Source: Streptomyces sp. NA02950
GTDB taxonomy: Bacteria > Actinomycetota > Actinomycetes > Streptomycetales > Streptomycetaceae
DNA length: 64,000 nucleotides
Reading direction: 5' to 3'
NCBI RefSeq assembly: GCF_013364155.1
Contig: NZ_CP054916.1
Location: 6,197,001-6,261,000, forward strand
Within the stretch, counting starts at the first letter, position 1, and the number at the start of each line of letters is the position of its first letter. A program made the translations under genes and the position numbers. The notes below the pieces were generated by a model that had not been told where the DNA came from, ran no database searches, and saw only the letters and a list, made by a program, of their open reading frames with translations. Below are positions 36,443 through 46,282 of the stretch, in pieces.

Positions 36443-38368
36443 ATGTCTGTCGAGTCGGTCTTCCCACAGCTCGAGGCCCTGCTCCCGCATGTGCAGAAGC
36501 CGATCCAGTACGTAGGCGGGGAGCTCAACTCCACGGTCAAGGACTGGGACTCCTGTGACGTCCGCTGGGCGCTCATGTACCCCGACGCCTACGAGGTCGG
36601 TCTGCCCAACCAGGGCGTCATGATCCTCTACGAGGTCCTCAACGAGCGCGAGGGCGTGCTCGCCGAGCGCACGTACAGCGTCTGGCCGGACCTCGAGGAG
36701 CTGATGCGCGAGCGGAAGGTGCCGCAGTTCACTGTGGACTCGCACCGTCCGGTCTCCGCGTTCGACGTGTTCGGCGTCTCGTTCTCCACCGAGCTGGGCT
36801 ACACCAATCTGCTCACCGCGCTCGATCTGGCCGGGATCCCGCTGGACGCCGTCGACCGGACCGAGGACCACCCCGTGGTGGTCGCGGGCGGTCACGCCGC
36901 GTTCAACCCCGAGCCGATCGCGGACTTCGTCGACTGCGCGGTGATCGGCGACGGTGAGCAGGCCGTGCTGGAGATCACCGAGATCGTCCGGGCCTGGAAG
37001 GCCGAGGGCCGCCCCGGCGGCCGCGAGGAGCTGCTCTTCCGGCTCGCCCGCACCGGCGGGGTCTACGTGCCGCGGTTCTACGACGTGGAGTACCTGGCCG
37101 ACGGCAGGATCTCCCGGGTGGTGCCCAACCGCTCGGGTGTGCCGTGGCGGGTGTCCAAGCACACCGTCATGGACCTCGACGAGTGGCCGTACCCCAAGCA
37201 GCCCCTGGTGCCGCTCGCGGAGACGGTCCACGAGCGGATGTCGGTGGAGATCTTCCGCGGCTGTACCCGCGGCTGCCGCTTCTGCCAGGCGGGCATGATC
37301 ACCCGCCCGGTGCGCGAGCGCTCCATCACCGGTATCGGCGAGATGGTCGAGAAGGGGCTGAAGAACACCGGCTTCGAGGAGGTCGGCCTGCTGTCGCTGT
37401 CCTCCGCCGACCACACCGAGATCGGCGACATCGCCAAGGGGCTGGCGGACCGGTACGAAGAGGACAAGATCGGTCTGTCCCTGCCCTCGACCCGGGTCGA
37501 CGCGTTCAACATCGATCTGGCCAATGAGCTGACCCGCAACGGCCGCCGATCGGGCCTGACCTTCGCCCCCGAAGGCGGCTCGGAGCGCATCCGCAAGGTC
37601 ATCAACAAGATGGTCTCCGAAGAGGACCTCATCCGGACCGTCGCCACGGCCTACGGCAACGGCTGGCGCCAGGTGAAGCTGTACTTCATGTGCGGTCTGC
37701 CCACCGAGACCGACGACGACGTCCTCCAGATCGCCGACATGGCGACGAAGGTCATCGCCAAGGGCCGTGAGGTGTCCGGCAAGAACGACATCCGCTGCAC
37801 CGTCTCGATCGGCGGGTTCGTCCCCAAGCCGCACACCCCGTTCCAGTGGGCGCCGCAGCTCAGCGCCGAGGAGACGGACGCGCGCCTGGAGAAGCTGCGC
37901 GACCGGATCCGCGGCGACAAGAAGTACGGCCGCTCCATCGGCTTCCGCTACCACGACGGCAAGCCCGGCATCGTCGAGGGCCTGCTCTCCCGCGGCGATC
38001 GCCGGGTGGGCGCCGTCATCCGCGCCGTCTACGAGGACGGCGGCCGCTTCGACGGCTGGCGCGAGCACTTCTCGTACGACCGCTGGATGGAGTGCGCCGA
38101 GCGGACGCTGCCCGACGTCGGGCTGGACGTCGCCTGGTACACCACCCGCGAGCGCACCTACGAGGAGGTCCTGCCCTGGGACCACCTGGACTCCGGTCTC
38201 GACAAGGACTGGCTCTGGGAGGACTGGCAGGACTCGCTCGACGAGACCGAGGTCGACGACTGCCGCTGGACCCCCTGTTTCGACTGCGGCGTCTGCCCGC
38301 AGATGCAGACCGAGATCCAGATCGGCCCCACCGGCCGCAAGCTGCTGCCGCTGTCGGTCGTGAAGTAG
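36443..38368 (+). CDS. B12-binding-domain radical SAM protein (TIGR03960 family)
   Basis: 641 aa: N-terminal cobalamin-binding-like Rossmann domain (~40-210), radical SAM domain with CTRGCRFC (CxxxCxxC) near residue 275, and a C-terminal CFDCGVCP cysteine cluster in the last ~30 residues. The family is of unknown substrate and is almost always paired with a TIGR03936/DUF2344 protein, here the next gene. Position beside RNase E and L21/L27 hints at RNA or ribosomal-protein modification, but that is inference. Confidence 0.9.
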   Translation: MSVESVFPQLEALLPHVQKPIQYVGGELNSTVKDWDSCDVRWALMYPDAYEVGLPNQGVMILYEVLNEREGVLAERTYSVWPDLEELMRERKVPQFTVDSHRPVSAFDVFGVSFSTELGYTNLLTALDLAGIPLDAVDRTEDHPVVVAGGHAAFNPEPIADFVDCAVIGDGEQAVLEITEIVRAWKAEGRPGGREELLFRLARTGGVYVPRFYDVEYLADGRISRVVPNRSGVPWRVSKHTVMDLDEWPYPKQPLVPLAETVHERMSVEIFRGCTRGCRFCQAGMITRPVRERSITGIGEMVEKGLKNTGFEEVGLLSLSSADHTEIGDIAKGLADRYEEDKIGLSLPSTRVDAFNIDLANELTRNGRRSGLTFAPEGGSERIRKVINKMVSEEDLIRTVATAYGNGWRQVKLYFMCGLPTETDDDVLQIADMATKVIAKGREVSGKNDIRCTVSIGGFVPKPHTPFQWAPQLSAEETDARLEKLRDRIRGDKKYGRSIGFRYHDGKPGIVEGLLSRGDRRVGAVIRAVYEDGGRFDGWREHFSYDRWMECAERTLPDVGLDVAWYTTRERTYEEVLPWDHLDSGLDKDWLWEDWQDSLDETEVDDCRWTPCFDCGVCPQMQTEIQIGPTGRKLLPLSVVK

Positions 38369-38396
38369 CCCGACCGGTAACCGGCAGCCCACAAAG

Positions 38397-38402
38397 TAGG
38401 CT
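38397..38402 (+). promoter_or_regulatory. -10 box upstream of DUF2344 gene
   Basis: TAGGCT 29 nt after the radical SAM stop. It predicts a transcript start near 38409, inside the first possible GTG (38408), which argues against that start and for the one after AAGGAG (38451-38456). Confidence 0.45.
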
Positions 38403-38464
38403 GGAACGTGCCGGGCCGCGCAGGCCCGGCACGGAAAAGCCGAGGAACACAAGGAGACACTCCC

Positions 38465-39283
38465 CTGGGCAAGCGACAGCCCGAAGGCCCGCCGCCCGCA
38501 CCGGCGGTGCAGCGCATCCGTTTGCGCTACACCAAGCGCGGCCGCCTCCGGTTCACCAGCCACCGCGACTTCCAGCGCGCCTTCGAGCGGGCGCTGCGCC
38601 GCGCCGAGGTGCCCATGGCCTACTCGGCGGGCTTCACCCCGCACCCCAAGGTGTCGTACGCCAATGCCGCACCCACCGGCACCGGCAGTGAGGCCGAGTA
38701 CCTGGAGATCCAGCTCACCGAGGCGCGTGACCCCGACACGCTGCGCGCCCTTCTCGATGAGTCGCTGCCCCCCGGCCTGGACGTCATCGATGCCGTCGAG
38801 GCCAGAACCTCCGGTCTGGCGGACCGCCTGGAGGCGTCCGTATGGGAACTCCGGCTGGACCGGGTCCCCCACGCGGAGGCCGAACGGGCCGTCGCCGCCT
38901 TCCTCGAGGCCGACACGGTCGAGGTGGAGCGCCGGACCAAAAACGGGTTGCGAACCTTCGACGCACGTGGCGCGGTGGTCCGGCTCGAGGCGGCGGATGC
39001 CCCGGCCGATAGGCCGGTGGACGGTGGCTGTGCGATACTGCGGCTGGTGGTACGGCATCTGACACCTGCCGTACGACCCGACGACGTCCTGTCCGGTCTC
39101 CGCGCTACGGCCGACCTGGCGCCGCCGGTCCCCGCAGCGGTGACCAGGCTGGCGCAGGGGCTGCTCGATGAGGAGTCCGGCACGGTGACCGACCCGCTCG
39201 CGCCCGATCGCGAGGCAGTTCCGGCCGCCCCACCCACGGCCGCCGAGCTGACCGCCGCGATGGCGCCGGAAGGTTCCGCGTAA
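38465..39283 (+). CDS. TIGR03936/DUF2344 radical-SAM-associated protein, probable CTG start
   Basis: 272 aa if begun at CTG 38465 ([10 protein letters not shown]). The core [26 protein letters not shown] and [14 protein letters not shown] are family hallmarks. It partners the radical SAM protein upstream. The strong AAGGAG is 8 nt before CTG; the only alternatives are GTG 38408, which a -10 box appears to exclude, and GTG 38507 (258 aa), which has no ribosome site. So a CTG start is the best reading, not proven. Confidence 0.85.
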   Translation: MGKRQPEGPPPAPAVQRIRLRYTKRGRLRFTSHRDFQRAFERALRRAEVPMAYSAGFTPHPKVSYANAAPTGTGSEAEYLEIQLTEARDPDTLRALLDESLPPGLDVIDAVEARTSGLADRLEASVWELRLDRVPHAEAERAVAAFLEADTVEVERRTKNGLRTFDARGAVVRLEAADAPADRPVDGGCAILRLVVRHLTPAVRPDDVLSGLRATADLAPPVPAAVTRLAQGLLDEESGTVTDPLAPDREAVPAAPPTAAELTAAMAPEGSA

Positions 39284-39503
39284 GGACCGCCGTCGATGCG
39301 CCGTCGATGCACTTGGGAGCCACCCGGGTCCGGCTGGCGCACTGACCAGGAGACTTTCGCCGGTCCCGGCCATGTCCGGTCCCGGCGAGCGAGACAACAG
39401 CTCCCGTGCGGCGCCCGCGCCCCGGACGGCGGCACCCGCGCATCGCGCGGCTGCGGCCGGAAGCAGGCGCGGCGCCCGGGAGCGTGACGGGAGAACCGCC
39501 CGC

Positions 39504-42500
39504 ATGCTCGAGCCGATTGAGCCGATCGAACCTGTCCAGCCTGTCCACCCCCTGGGACAGAACGCGCCCCGTATCGGCGCGCCCGGGGACACCCAGGACA
39601 GCACCCCCAGCGACACTCTGCCGCCGCGCCGCCGCCGCGCGGCCTCCCGGCCCGCCGGTCCGCCGGTGGGCGGGGTGAGCGACGCCGAGACCGTCACCCC
39701 CGCCGTGCCGGCCATACCGGCCGAGGAGATCGCAGAGGCGACCGCCGCCGAGCCGATCGCCGCCGGTGCCGCGCCGGCCGCCGCGTCCGGCCCCGAGACC
39801 GATTCCGCCGCCGCGCCCGCCCGTCCCCGCCGCCGGGCGACCCGCAAGGCCACGGCCCCGGCCGGACCGCCCGAGGCCGCCGAAACGGTCGTACCCGCCG
39901 ATGCCGGACGGGGTGCGGAGTCCACCGACGCCCCCGAGCCCGCCGCCGAGCCGGTCACCGAGCCCGCGCCGCCCGCCCGTAGCCGCCGTCGCGCCACCCG
40001 TAAGGTCACGGCTCCGGCCGGGGCGCCGGAGGCCGCCCAGGCGGTCGTGGCGGCGGAGGAGCAGCCCGCCGAGGCCGCGGCCGACACGCCGTCCGAGCCC
40101 GTTTCCGAGCCCGCGGAGGCCGCGCCGCCCGCGCGGACGCGTCGCCGTGCGACCCGTAAGGCGACCGCCCCGGCGGGCGCTCCGCGGTCGGCCGACGAGG
40201 ACGCGTCGTCTGCGGCGGCCGCTGGTGGCAGTGGTGAGGAGGCCACCGCCCCAGCCGCAGTCGCAGCCGACGCCCCGGCCGAACCGGCCGAGGAGGCCCC
40301 GCGGGCCCGTACCCCCCGCCGCGCCGCCCGCAAGGCGACCGCCGTGGCGGGCGCACCGCGGACCGCCGAGCCGGAGACCGCCGAGGCCGAGGCCCCGGCG
40401 GAGGAGACCGCTGAGACCGGGACCGTGCCCGCCGCGCCCGCGCGGACTCGCCGCCGCGCCACCCGCAAGGCGACCGCCCCCGCCGGAGCGACCGGGCAGG
40501 TCGAGGCCGCCGAGGCCGCCGAGGCGCCCGCCGCCGCGCAGGAGGGCGAGAGCGCCGGGGAGGCCGCCGCCCCCGCCGCCGAGGAGGCGCCGCGCGGCCG
40601 GACCCGCCGCCGGGCCGCCCGCGCGGCTGCCGCCGCCGAGTCCGAGGCCCCCGAAGCGGAGGCCGAGCAGGAGCCCGCGCCGCGCCGCCGCCGGGCCGCG
40701 CGCCCGCCGACGGCCGTGTTCCAGGCACCGGTCTTCACCGAGCCGGTGTTCCAGACCCCGGAGAGCGCCGCCGCCGAGGCCGCGGCCGCCCAGGGCGAGG
40801 ACGCCGGAGCGGAGGCCGAGGTCGAGGTCGAGGCTGAGCAGCCCGCGGCCGAGGCCGCGGCACCCGCCCGCCGCCGTCGCCGCCGCCGTGGCGAGCCCGC
40901 CGAGGAGCGCGCGGAGGCCGCCGAGGCGGCAGCCGGGACCACCGAATCCGCCGAGGCCGCCGAGCCGTCCGAGGCCGAGGAGCAGCGGGCCGAGGGCGAG
41001 CAGGGCGACGAGGAGTCGGGTGACCGCCCGGCCCGTCGCCGTCGCCGTGGCGGTCGCCGCCGTCGCCGCGGTGAGGCCGCCGACACCGAGGGCGCCGAGG
41101 GGCGTGCCGAGCGCGAGGGGCGATACGAGGACGAGTCCGACGAGACCGCCGCCGAGGGCGAGGGCGCCGAGGAGTCCGGCACCGGCCGGGCCGCCGAGGG
41201 CGCCGGGGCCGACGAGGACGCCGGGGGCTCCAGCAGCAGCCGTCGCCGCCGCCGTCGCCGCCGTCGCACCGGGGACGTCGATGTCGAGGGGGGCGGTGAC
41301 GACCCGGAGCGCACCGTCGTCAAGGTCCGCGAGCCCCGCAAGAAGGAAGCCGAGTCCGGTACGAGCGCCGACGAGGTGCAGTCCATCAAGGGCTCGACGC
41401 GTCTGGAGGCCAAGAAGCAGCGCCGCCGCGAGGGCCGCGAGCAGGGCCGCCGCCGGGTGCCGATCATCACCGAGGCCGAGTTCCTGGCCCGCCGCGAGGC
41501 GGTCGAGCGGGTCATGGTGGTGCGGCAGAGCGGTGAGCGCACCCAGATCGGGGTGCTCGAGGACAACGTCCTCGTCGAGCACTTCGTCAACAAGGAGCAG
41601 TCCAGCAGCTACGTCGGCAATGTCTACCTGGGCAAGGTCCAGAACGTGCTGCCGTCGATGGAGGCCGCCTTCGTCGACATCGGCAAGGGCCGCAACGCCG
41701 TGCTGTACGCGGGCGAGGTGAACTTCGAGGCGCTGGGCCTGGCCAACGGGCCGCGCCGGATCGAGACCGCCCTGAAGTCCGGGCAGTCGGTGCTGGTCCA
41801 GGTCACCAAGGACCCGATCGGCCACAAGGGCGCCCGGCTGACCAGCCAGGTCTCCCTCCCCGGCCGCTACCTGGTGTACGTGCCCGAGGGCTCGATGACC
41901 GGTATCAGCCGCAAGCTGCCCGACACCGAGCGCGCCCGGCTGAAGCAGATCCTGAAGAAGATCGTTCCTGAGGACGCGGGTGTGATCGTCCGCACCGCCG
42001 CGGAGGGCGCCAGCGAGGAGGAGCTCGCCCGCGACGTCCGGCGTCTCCAGGCGCAGTGGGAGGAGATCCAGAAGAAGGCGAAGAGCGGCAACGCCCCGTC
42101 GCTGCTCTACGGCGAGCCGGACATGACCGTCCGGGTCGTCCGCGACATCTTCAACGAGGACTTCTCCAAGGTCATCGTGAGCGGTGGCGACGCCTGGGAC
42201 ACCATCCACGGCTATGTCTCGCACGTCGCGCCCGACCTGTCCGACCGGCTCCAGAAGTGGACCTCGGACGTCGACGTCTTCGCCACCTACCGGATCGACG
42301 AGCAGCTGATGAAGGCGCTGGACCGCAAGGTCTGGCTGCCCAGCGGCGGTTCGCTGGTGATCGACCGGACCGAGGCGATGGTCGTGGTCGACGTCAACAC
42401 CGGCAAGTTCACCGGCCAGGGCGGCAACCTGGAGGAGACGGTCACCAGGAACAACCTGGAGGCGGCCGAGGAGATCGTGCGCCAGCTGCGGCTGCGCGAC

Positions 42501-43619
42501 CTCGGCGGCATCATCGTGATCGACTTCATCGACATGGTGCTGGAGTCCAACCGCGATCTGGTGCTGCGCAGGCTGCTGGAGTGCCTGGGCCGGGACCGCA
42601 CCAAGCACCAGGTGGCGGAGGTCACCTCGCTGGGTCTGGTCCAGATGACCCGCAAGCGGGTCGGCCAGGGGCTGCTGGAGTCCTTCTCCGAGGGCTGTGT
42701 GCACTGCAACGGCCGTGGCGTGATCGTCCACATGGATCAGCCCACGTCGGCCGCCGGCGGTGGCGGCGGCAAGCGCAAGAAGAAGAAGTCCGCGGGCACC
42801 GGTCAGCAGGCGCCCGAGCAGGAGCGGGCCGTAGCCGAGACGGAGGCCGAAGCCGAGGCGGAGGCCGAGGGCGAGACGTTCGTCGAGGCGGCCGAGGAGG
42901 CCGCCGCCGAGGCCGCGGCGCCCACGGCACTGCCGGAGCCGGTCTTCGCGGCCGACGAGGAGCTGTACAGCAGCGCCGCCGAAGCCGAGGCAGCCGCCAC
43001 CCGTGGCCGTACCCGCCGCCGGGTGACCCGGAAGGCGTCCGCCCCGGCGGGCGCCCCGAAGGCCGCCGCACAGCGGGAGGCCGTGGTGGTCGTCGGCGCG
43101 GACGAGCAGAAGGAAGCGCCCCAGGCGAAGAGGGCCGAGGCGGAGGAGGCACCGGAGCGGGCCGCCGAGGTCACGGCCGAGGTGCCGGCTCCCGCCGCCC
43201 CGGAGGCCGCCGAGGCTCCCGAGGCCGCTCCCGCGCCGCGTACGCGCCGTCGGGTGACCCGGAAGGTGTCCGCCCCGGCGGGCTCGCCGACCGGCGCCGA
43301 GGACGCGGCCGTGGTGGTCGTCGGAGCGTCCGCCGCCGAGCCCTCGACCGCCGGGTCCGAGCCCGCGGCCGAGCCCGCCGACGGTGCGGCCGAGCCCGGG
43401 GCACCGGCGAAGAAGACCGCGCGCAAGACGGCCGCCAAGAAGGCCCCGGCGAAGAAGACGGCCGCCAAGAAGACCGCGGCGAAGAAGACCGCGGCCAAGA
43501 AGACGACGGCCAAGAAGACGACCGCGAAGAAGACCACGGCCAAGAAGTCGGCGTCGAAGAAGACCGCCGCGGCGGAGCAGCAGACGCCGCAGTCGGTCTC
43601 GGCCGCCGCCGACGACTGA
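39504..43619 (+). CDS. rne: Ribonuclease E/G with long disordered arms
   Basis: 1371 aa. Residues 1-~640 are disordered Ala/Glu/Arg-rich sequence with six copies of an R-x-RRRATRK-x-TAPAGAP unit. The S1 domain starts near residue 672 ([14 protein letters not shown]). Catalytic core contains [12 protein letters not shown] and IIVIDFIDM with the Mg-binding Asp residues, and CVHCNGRG (~1064) is the zinc-link. The C-terminal ~280 residues carry two more copies of the unit and an AKKT repeat tail. It initiates mRNA decay and rRNA processing. ATG 39504 (GGGAG 10 nt upstream) preferred over ATG 39372. Confidence 0.93.
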   Translation: MLEPIEPIEPVQPVHPLGQNAPRIGAPGDTQDSTPSDTLPPRRRRAASRPAGPPVGGVSDAETVTPAVPAIPAEEIAEATAAEPIAAGAAPAAASGPETDSAAAPARPRRRATRKATAPAGPPEAAETVVPADAGRGAESTDAPEPAAEPVTEPAPPARSRRRATRKVTAPAGAPEAAQAVVAAEEQPAEAAADTPSEPVSEPAEAAPPARTRRRATRKATAPAGAPRSADEDASSAAAAGGSGEEATAPAAVAADAPAEPAEEAPRARTPRRAARKATAVAGAPRTAEPETAEAEAPAEETAETGTVPAAPARTRRRATRKATAPAGATGQVEAAEAAEAPAAAQEGESAGEAAAPAAEEAPRGRTRRRAARAAAAAESEAPEAEAEQEPAPRRRRAARPPTAVFQAPVFTEPVFQTPESAAAEAAAAQGEDAGAEAEVEVEAEQPAAEAAAPARRRRRRRGEPAEERAEAAEAAAGTTESAEAAEPSEAEEQRAEGEQGDEESGDRPARRRRRGGRRRRRGEAADTEGAEGRAEREGRYEDESDETAAEGEGAEESGTGRAAEGAGADEDAGGSSSSRRRRRRRRRTGDVDVEGGGDDPERTVVKVREPRKKEAESGTSADEVQSIKGSTRLEAKKQRRREGREQGRRRVPIITEAEFLARREAVERVMVVRQSGERTQIGVLEDNVLVEHFVNKEQSSSYVGNVYLGKVQNVLPSMEAAFVDIGKGRNAVLYAGEVNFEALGLANGPRRIETALKSGQSVLVQVTKDPIGHKGARLTSQVSLPGRYLVYVPEGSMTGISRKLPDTERARLKQILKKIVPEDAGVIVRTAAEGASEEELARDVRRLQAQWEEIQKKAKSGNAPSLLYGEPDMTVRVVRDIFNEDFSKVIVSGGDAWDTIHGYVSHVAPDLSDRLQKWTSDVDVFATYRIDEQLMKALDRKVWLPSGGSLVIDRTEAMVVVDVNTGKFTGQGGNLEETVTRNNLEAAEEIVRQLRLRDLGGIIVIDFIDMVLESNRDLVLRRLLECLGRDRTKHQVAEVTSLGLVQMTRKRVGQGLLESFSEGCVHCNGRGVIVHMDQPTSAAGGGGGKRKKKKSAGTGQQAPEQERAVAETEAEAEAEAEGETFVEAAEEAAAEAAAPTALPEPVFAADEELYSSAAEAEAAATRGRTRRRVTRKASAPAGAPKAAAQREAVVVVGADEQKEAPQAKRAEAEEAPERAAEVTAEVPAPAAPEAAEAPEAAPAPRTRRRVTRKVSAPAGSPTGAEDAAVVVVGASAAEPSTAGSEPAAEPADGAAEPGAPAKKTARKTAAKKAPAKKTAAKKTAAKKTAAKKTTAKKTTAKKTTAKKSASKKTAAAEQQTPQSVSAAADD
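39822..40620 (+). repeat. Six Arg-rich repeats in RNase E N-terminal arm
   Basis: Units starting near 39822, 39978, 40134, 40308, 40443 and 40591 encode R-x-RRRATRK-[AV]-TAPAG-type segments (last one shorter), about 45-58 codons apart and separated by Ala/Glu/Pro-rich spacers. Confidence 0.8.
43006..43290 (+). repeat. Two Arg-rich repeats in RNase E C-terminal arm
   Basis: Units near 43006 and 43241 encode RTRRRVTRK-[AV]-SAPAG, the same unit as the N-terminal repeats with valine and serine substitutions. Confidence 0.75.
43409..43565 (+). repeat. 12-nt tandem repeat encoding AKKT tail of RNase E
   Basis: About ten imperfect copies of GCC-AAG-AAG-ACC encode [18 protein letters not shown] sequence resembling histone H1-type tails. 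Confidence 0.85.
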
Positions 43620-43689
43620 CGGCCGCCGTCACCGGACGCCGAGGGGCGCCTCCTCAGCCGGGCAGGTGCCCCTCCGGGCTCTGGTAGCC

Positions 43690-43882
43690 TTGACCCTCGG
43701 CGTCTGTACGCCAAACCCCTGAGCAGATCCCTCCCGCTCCGTCGGGAGAGGCCGCTCGGCCGAAGGTGAATCACGAGCGACGGTGCGTCGCGGGGAATCA
43801 CTCGGTTGTCACGACCCGTGGAGGGTCGTGTGGAGCGGCTGGCATCAGAGGTCCCGTCTACGAACGAGAGAGTGAGAACCGC
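43690..43882 (+). promoter_or_regulatory. Structured leader of rplU-rpmA
   Basis: The leader can form CTCCCG-6-CGGGAG (around 43731) and CACGACCC-5-GGGTCGTG (around 43808-43828) hairpins before the L21 start. L21 operons often carry autoregulatory leader RNAs; whether this matches a known leader family was not tested. Confidence 0.4.
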
Positions 43883-44203
43883 GTGTACGCAATCGTGCGC
43901 ACCGGCGGCCGCCAGCAGAAGGTGGCCGTGGGCGACGTCATCGAGGTCGACCGGATGTCCGACAGCAAGGTCGGCGACTCCGTCGAGCTCTCGACTCTGC
44001 TCGTCGTCGACGGCGACGCCGTCACCAGTGACCCGTGGGTGCTGGCCGGCGTGAAGGTCCACGCCGAGGTCGTTGACCACCACAAGGGTGCCAAGATCGA
44101 CATCCTGAAGTACAAGAACAAGACCGGTTACCGGAAGCGGATCGGCCACCGCCAGCTGCACACCGCGCTGAAGATCACCGGCATCGACTCGGCTGCGAAG
44201 TAA
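43883..44203 (+). CDS. rplU: 50S ribosomal protein L21
   Basis: 106 aa, full length. [20 protein letters not shown] and [19 protein letters not shown] are classic L21. GTG start 43883. It is followed 14 nt later by rpmA (L27) and then obg, the near-universal rplU-rpmA-obg order. Confidence 0.97.
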   Translation: MYAIVRTGGRQQKVAVGDVIEVDRMSDSKVGDSVELSTLLVVDGDAVTSDPWVLAGVKVHAEVVDHHKGAKIDILKYKNKTGYRKRIGHRQLHTALKITGIDSAAK

Positions 44204-44217
44204 GGGACTGAGGAGAC

Positions 44218-44475
44218 ATGGCACACAAGAAGGGCGCATCGTCCACTCGGAACGGTCGCGACTCCAACGCCCAGCGGCTCGGGGTCAAGCGCTTCGGCGG
44301 CCAGACCGTCAACGCGGGTGAGATCCTGGTCCGCCAGCGCGGCACGCACTTCCACCCGGGCACGGGCGTCGGCCGCGGCGGCGACGACACGCTGTTCGCG
44401 CTGGCCGCCGGTGCGGTGCAGTTCGGCACCCACCGTGGCCGCAAGGTCGTGAACATCGTTCCGGTCGCTGAGTAA
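44218..44475 (+). CDS. rpmA: 50S ribosomal protein L27
   Basis: 85 aa: [29 protein letters not shown] then the [20 protein letters not shown] loop. The N terminus reaches the peptidyl-transferase centre and needs no Prp-type cleavage here (no Firmicute-style extension). AGGAG precedes the ATG. Confidence 0.97.
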   Translation: MAHKKGASSTRNGRDSNAQRLGVKRFGGQTVNAGEILVRQRGTHFHPGTGVGRGGDDTLFALAAGAVQFGTHRGRKVVNIVPVAE

Positions 44476-44504
44476 TCAGCCCCGGCGCGACACCGCACAC
44501 CTTT

Positions 44505-44554
44505 CCGAGGGCGGACCGCTCTTCCCCGTGACGGGGAAGCGGGTCCGCCCTCGG
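44505..44554 (+). terminator. Terminator after rpmA
   Basis: A long composite hairpin, CCGAGGGCGGACC / GGTCCGCCCTCGG with an inner CTTCCCC/GGGGAAG stem, followed by a 57-nt gap to obg. It may cap rplU-rpmA mRNA and lower obg expression. Confidence 0.75.
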
Positions 44555-44611
44555 CGCGTTACGCAGGTAACGACGACACACCGACCCCGTACGTAACTGG
44601 AGGCACCCGTC

Positions 44612-46045
44612 ATGACCACCTTCGTGGACCGCGTCGAGCTGCATGTCGCCGCGGGTAACGGAGGCCACGGCTGCGCCTCCGTGCACCGCGAGAAGTTCAA
44701 GCCGCTGGGCGGCCCGGACGGCGGCAACGGCGGTCGCGGCGGCGATGTGATCCTGGTCGTCGACCAGTCGGTCACCACGCTGCTCGACTACCACCACAGT
44801 CCCCACCGCAAGGCCACCAACGGCAAGCCCGGCGAGGGCGGCAACCGCTCCGGCAAGGACGGTACGGACCTGGTCCTGCCGGTTCCGGACGGCACCGTCG
44901 TCCTCGACAAGCAGGGCAATGTCCTCGCCGACCTCATCGGGGAGGGCACCACCTATGTCGCCGCCCAGGGCGGCCGCGGCGGCCTCGGCAACGCCGCCCT
45001 CGCCTCGGCCCGCCGCAAGGCCCCCGGCTTCGCGCTGCTGGGCGAGCCCGGCCAGGCCGGGGACATCGTCCTGGAGCTCAAGACCGTCGCGGACGTGGCC
45101 CTCGTCGGCTACCCCAGCGCGGGCAAGTCGTCGCTGATCTCGGTGCTCTCGGCCGCCAAGCCGAAGATCGCCGACTATCCCTTCACCACGCTGGTGCCCA
45201 ACCTCGGTGTGGTCACGGCCGGTTCGACCGTCTACACCATCGCGGACGTCCCCGGGCTGATCCCCGGCGCCAGCCAGGGCAAGGGTCTGGGTCTGGAGTT
45301 CCTGCGCCATGTCGAGCGGTGCTCGGTGCTGGTGCACGTCCTGGACACCGCCGCCCTGGAGTCCGAGCGTGACCCGGTGACCGACCTCGACGTCATCGAG
45401 GCGGAGCTCGCCCAGTACGGCGGTCTGGAGAACCGGCCGCGCATCGTGGTGCTCAACAAGGTCGACGTCCCCGACGGCAAGGACCTCGCCGACATCATCC
45501 GACCGGACCTGGAGGCCCGCGGCTACCAGGTCTTCGACATCTCGGCGGTGGCCCATCTCGGCCTCAAGGAGCTGTCGTTCGCCCTGGCCAAGATCGTCGC
45601 CGATGCGCGCGCTGCCAAGCCGAAGGAGGAGGCGACCCGGATCGTCATCCGGCCCAAGGCCGTGGACGACGCGGGCTTCACGGTCGTGGCCGAGGACGGC
45701 TTCTACCGGGTGCTCGGCGAGAAGCCCGAACGCTGGGTCCGCCAGACCGACTTCAACAACGACGAGGCCGTCGGCTACCTCGCCGACCGGCTGAACCGCC
45801 TCGGCGTCGAGGAGGAGCTGATGAAGGCGGGCGCCCGCGCGGGCGACGAGGTCGTCATCGGCCCCGAGGACAACGCGGTCGTCTTCGACTGGGAGCCGAC
45901 CATGTCCGCGGGCGCCGAGATGCTGGGCCGCCGGGGCGAGGATCACCGCTTCGAGGCCCCGCGCCCGGCCGCGCAGCGGCGCCGGGACCGCGAGGCGGAG
46001 CGGGACGAGGCCCAGGAGGAGTTCGACTCCTTCAAACCGTTCTGA
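44612..46045 (+). CDS. obg: Obg-family GTPase
   Basis: 477-aa GTPase of 50S assembly. Glycine-rich Obg domain ([14 protein letters not shown] and [19 protein letters not shown], residues 1-157), G domain with [15 protein letters not shown] and NKVD, and the C-terminal OCT domain with a charged tail rich in R/E. In Streptomyces, Obg level affects aerial mycelium onset (family knowledge). ATG 44612 with GGAGG upstream. Confidence 0.95.
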   Translation: MTTFVDRVELHVAAGNGGHGCASVHREKFKPLGGPDGGNGGRGGDVILVVDQSVTTLLDYHHSPHRKATNGKPGEGGNRSGKDGTDLVLPVPDGTVVLDKQGNVLADLIGEGTTYVAAQGGRGGLGNAALASARRKAPGFALLGEPGQAGDIVLELKTVADVALVGYPSAGKSSLISVLSAAKPKIADYPFTTLVPNLGVVTAGSTVYTIADVPGLIPGASQGKGLGLEFLRHVERCSVLVHVLDTAALESERDPVTDLDVIEAELAQYGGLENRPRIVVLNKVDVPDGKDLADIIRPDLEARGYQVFDISAVAHLGLKELSFALAKIVADARAAKPKEEATRIVIRPKAVDDAGFTVVAEDGFYRVLGEKPERWVRQTDFNNDEAVGYLADRLNRLGVEEELMKAGARAGDEVVIGPEDNAVVFDWEPTMSAGAEMLGRRGEDHRFEAPRPAAQRRRDREAERDEAQEEFDSFKPF

Positions 46046-46207
46046 GCGGCCTCGCCGAAGGCCGGTGGGGTTCGGTGCGCCCCGAAGGGGGGCGCGGGGC
46101 TGTGTCGATGTGCGGCTCCGCCGCGTGGGCGCGACCGGCCACGGCGCGGACTGGGCCGGAAGGGCGCTGTGCGGCGCTGTGCGGGCTCGGGACGGCGGCC
46201 CGTGACA

Positions 46208-46237
46208 AAGGGCCCGGGAGGAATCTCCCGGGCCCTT
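46208..46237. terminator. Terminator between convergent obg and TagF-like gene
   Basis: Perfect 13-bp stem (46208-46220 with 46225-46237) with GAAT loop between two convergent genes; T/A-flanked arms make it usable in both directions. Confidence 0.8.
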
Positions 46238-46282
46238 CTCGTGTCCGCTGCGGGGATCCGTAGCGGGGATCCGTAGCGGGGG

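Noticed and set aside
36416..41593. Long minus-strand frame opposite the radical SAM, DUF2344 and rne genes
   Set aside because: Same GC artefact, with a low-complexity Arg/Ser product mirroring the Ala/Glu-rich plus strand.
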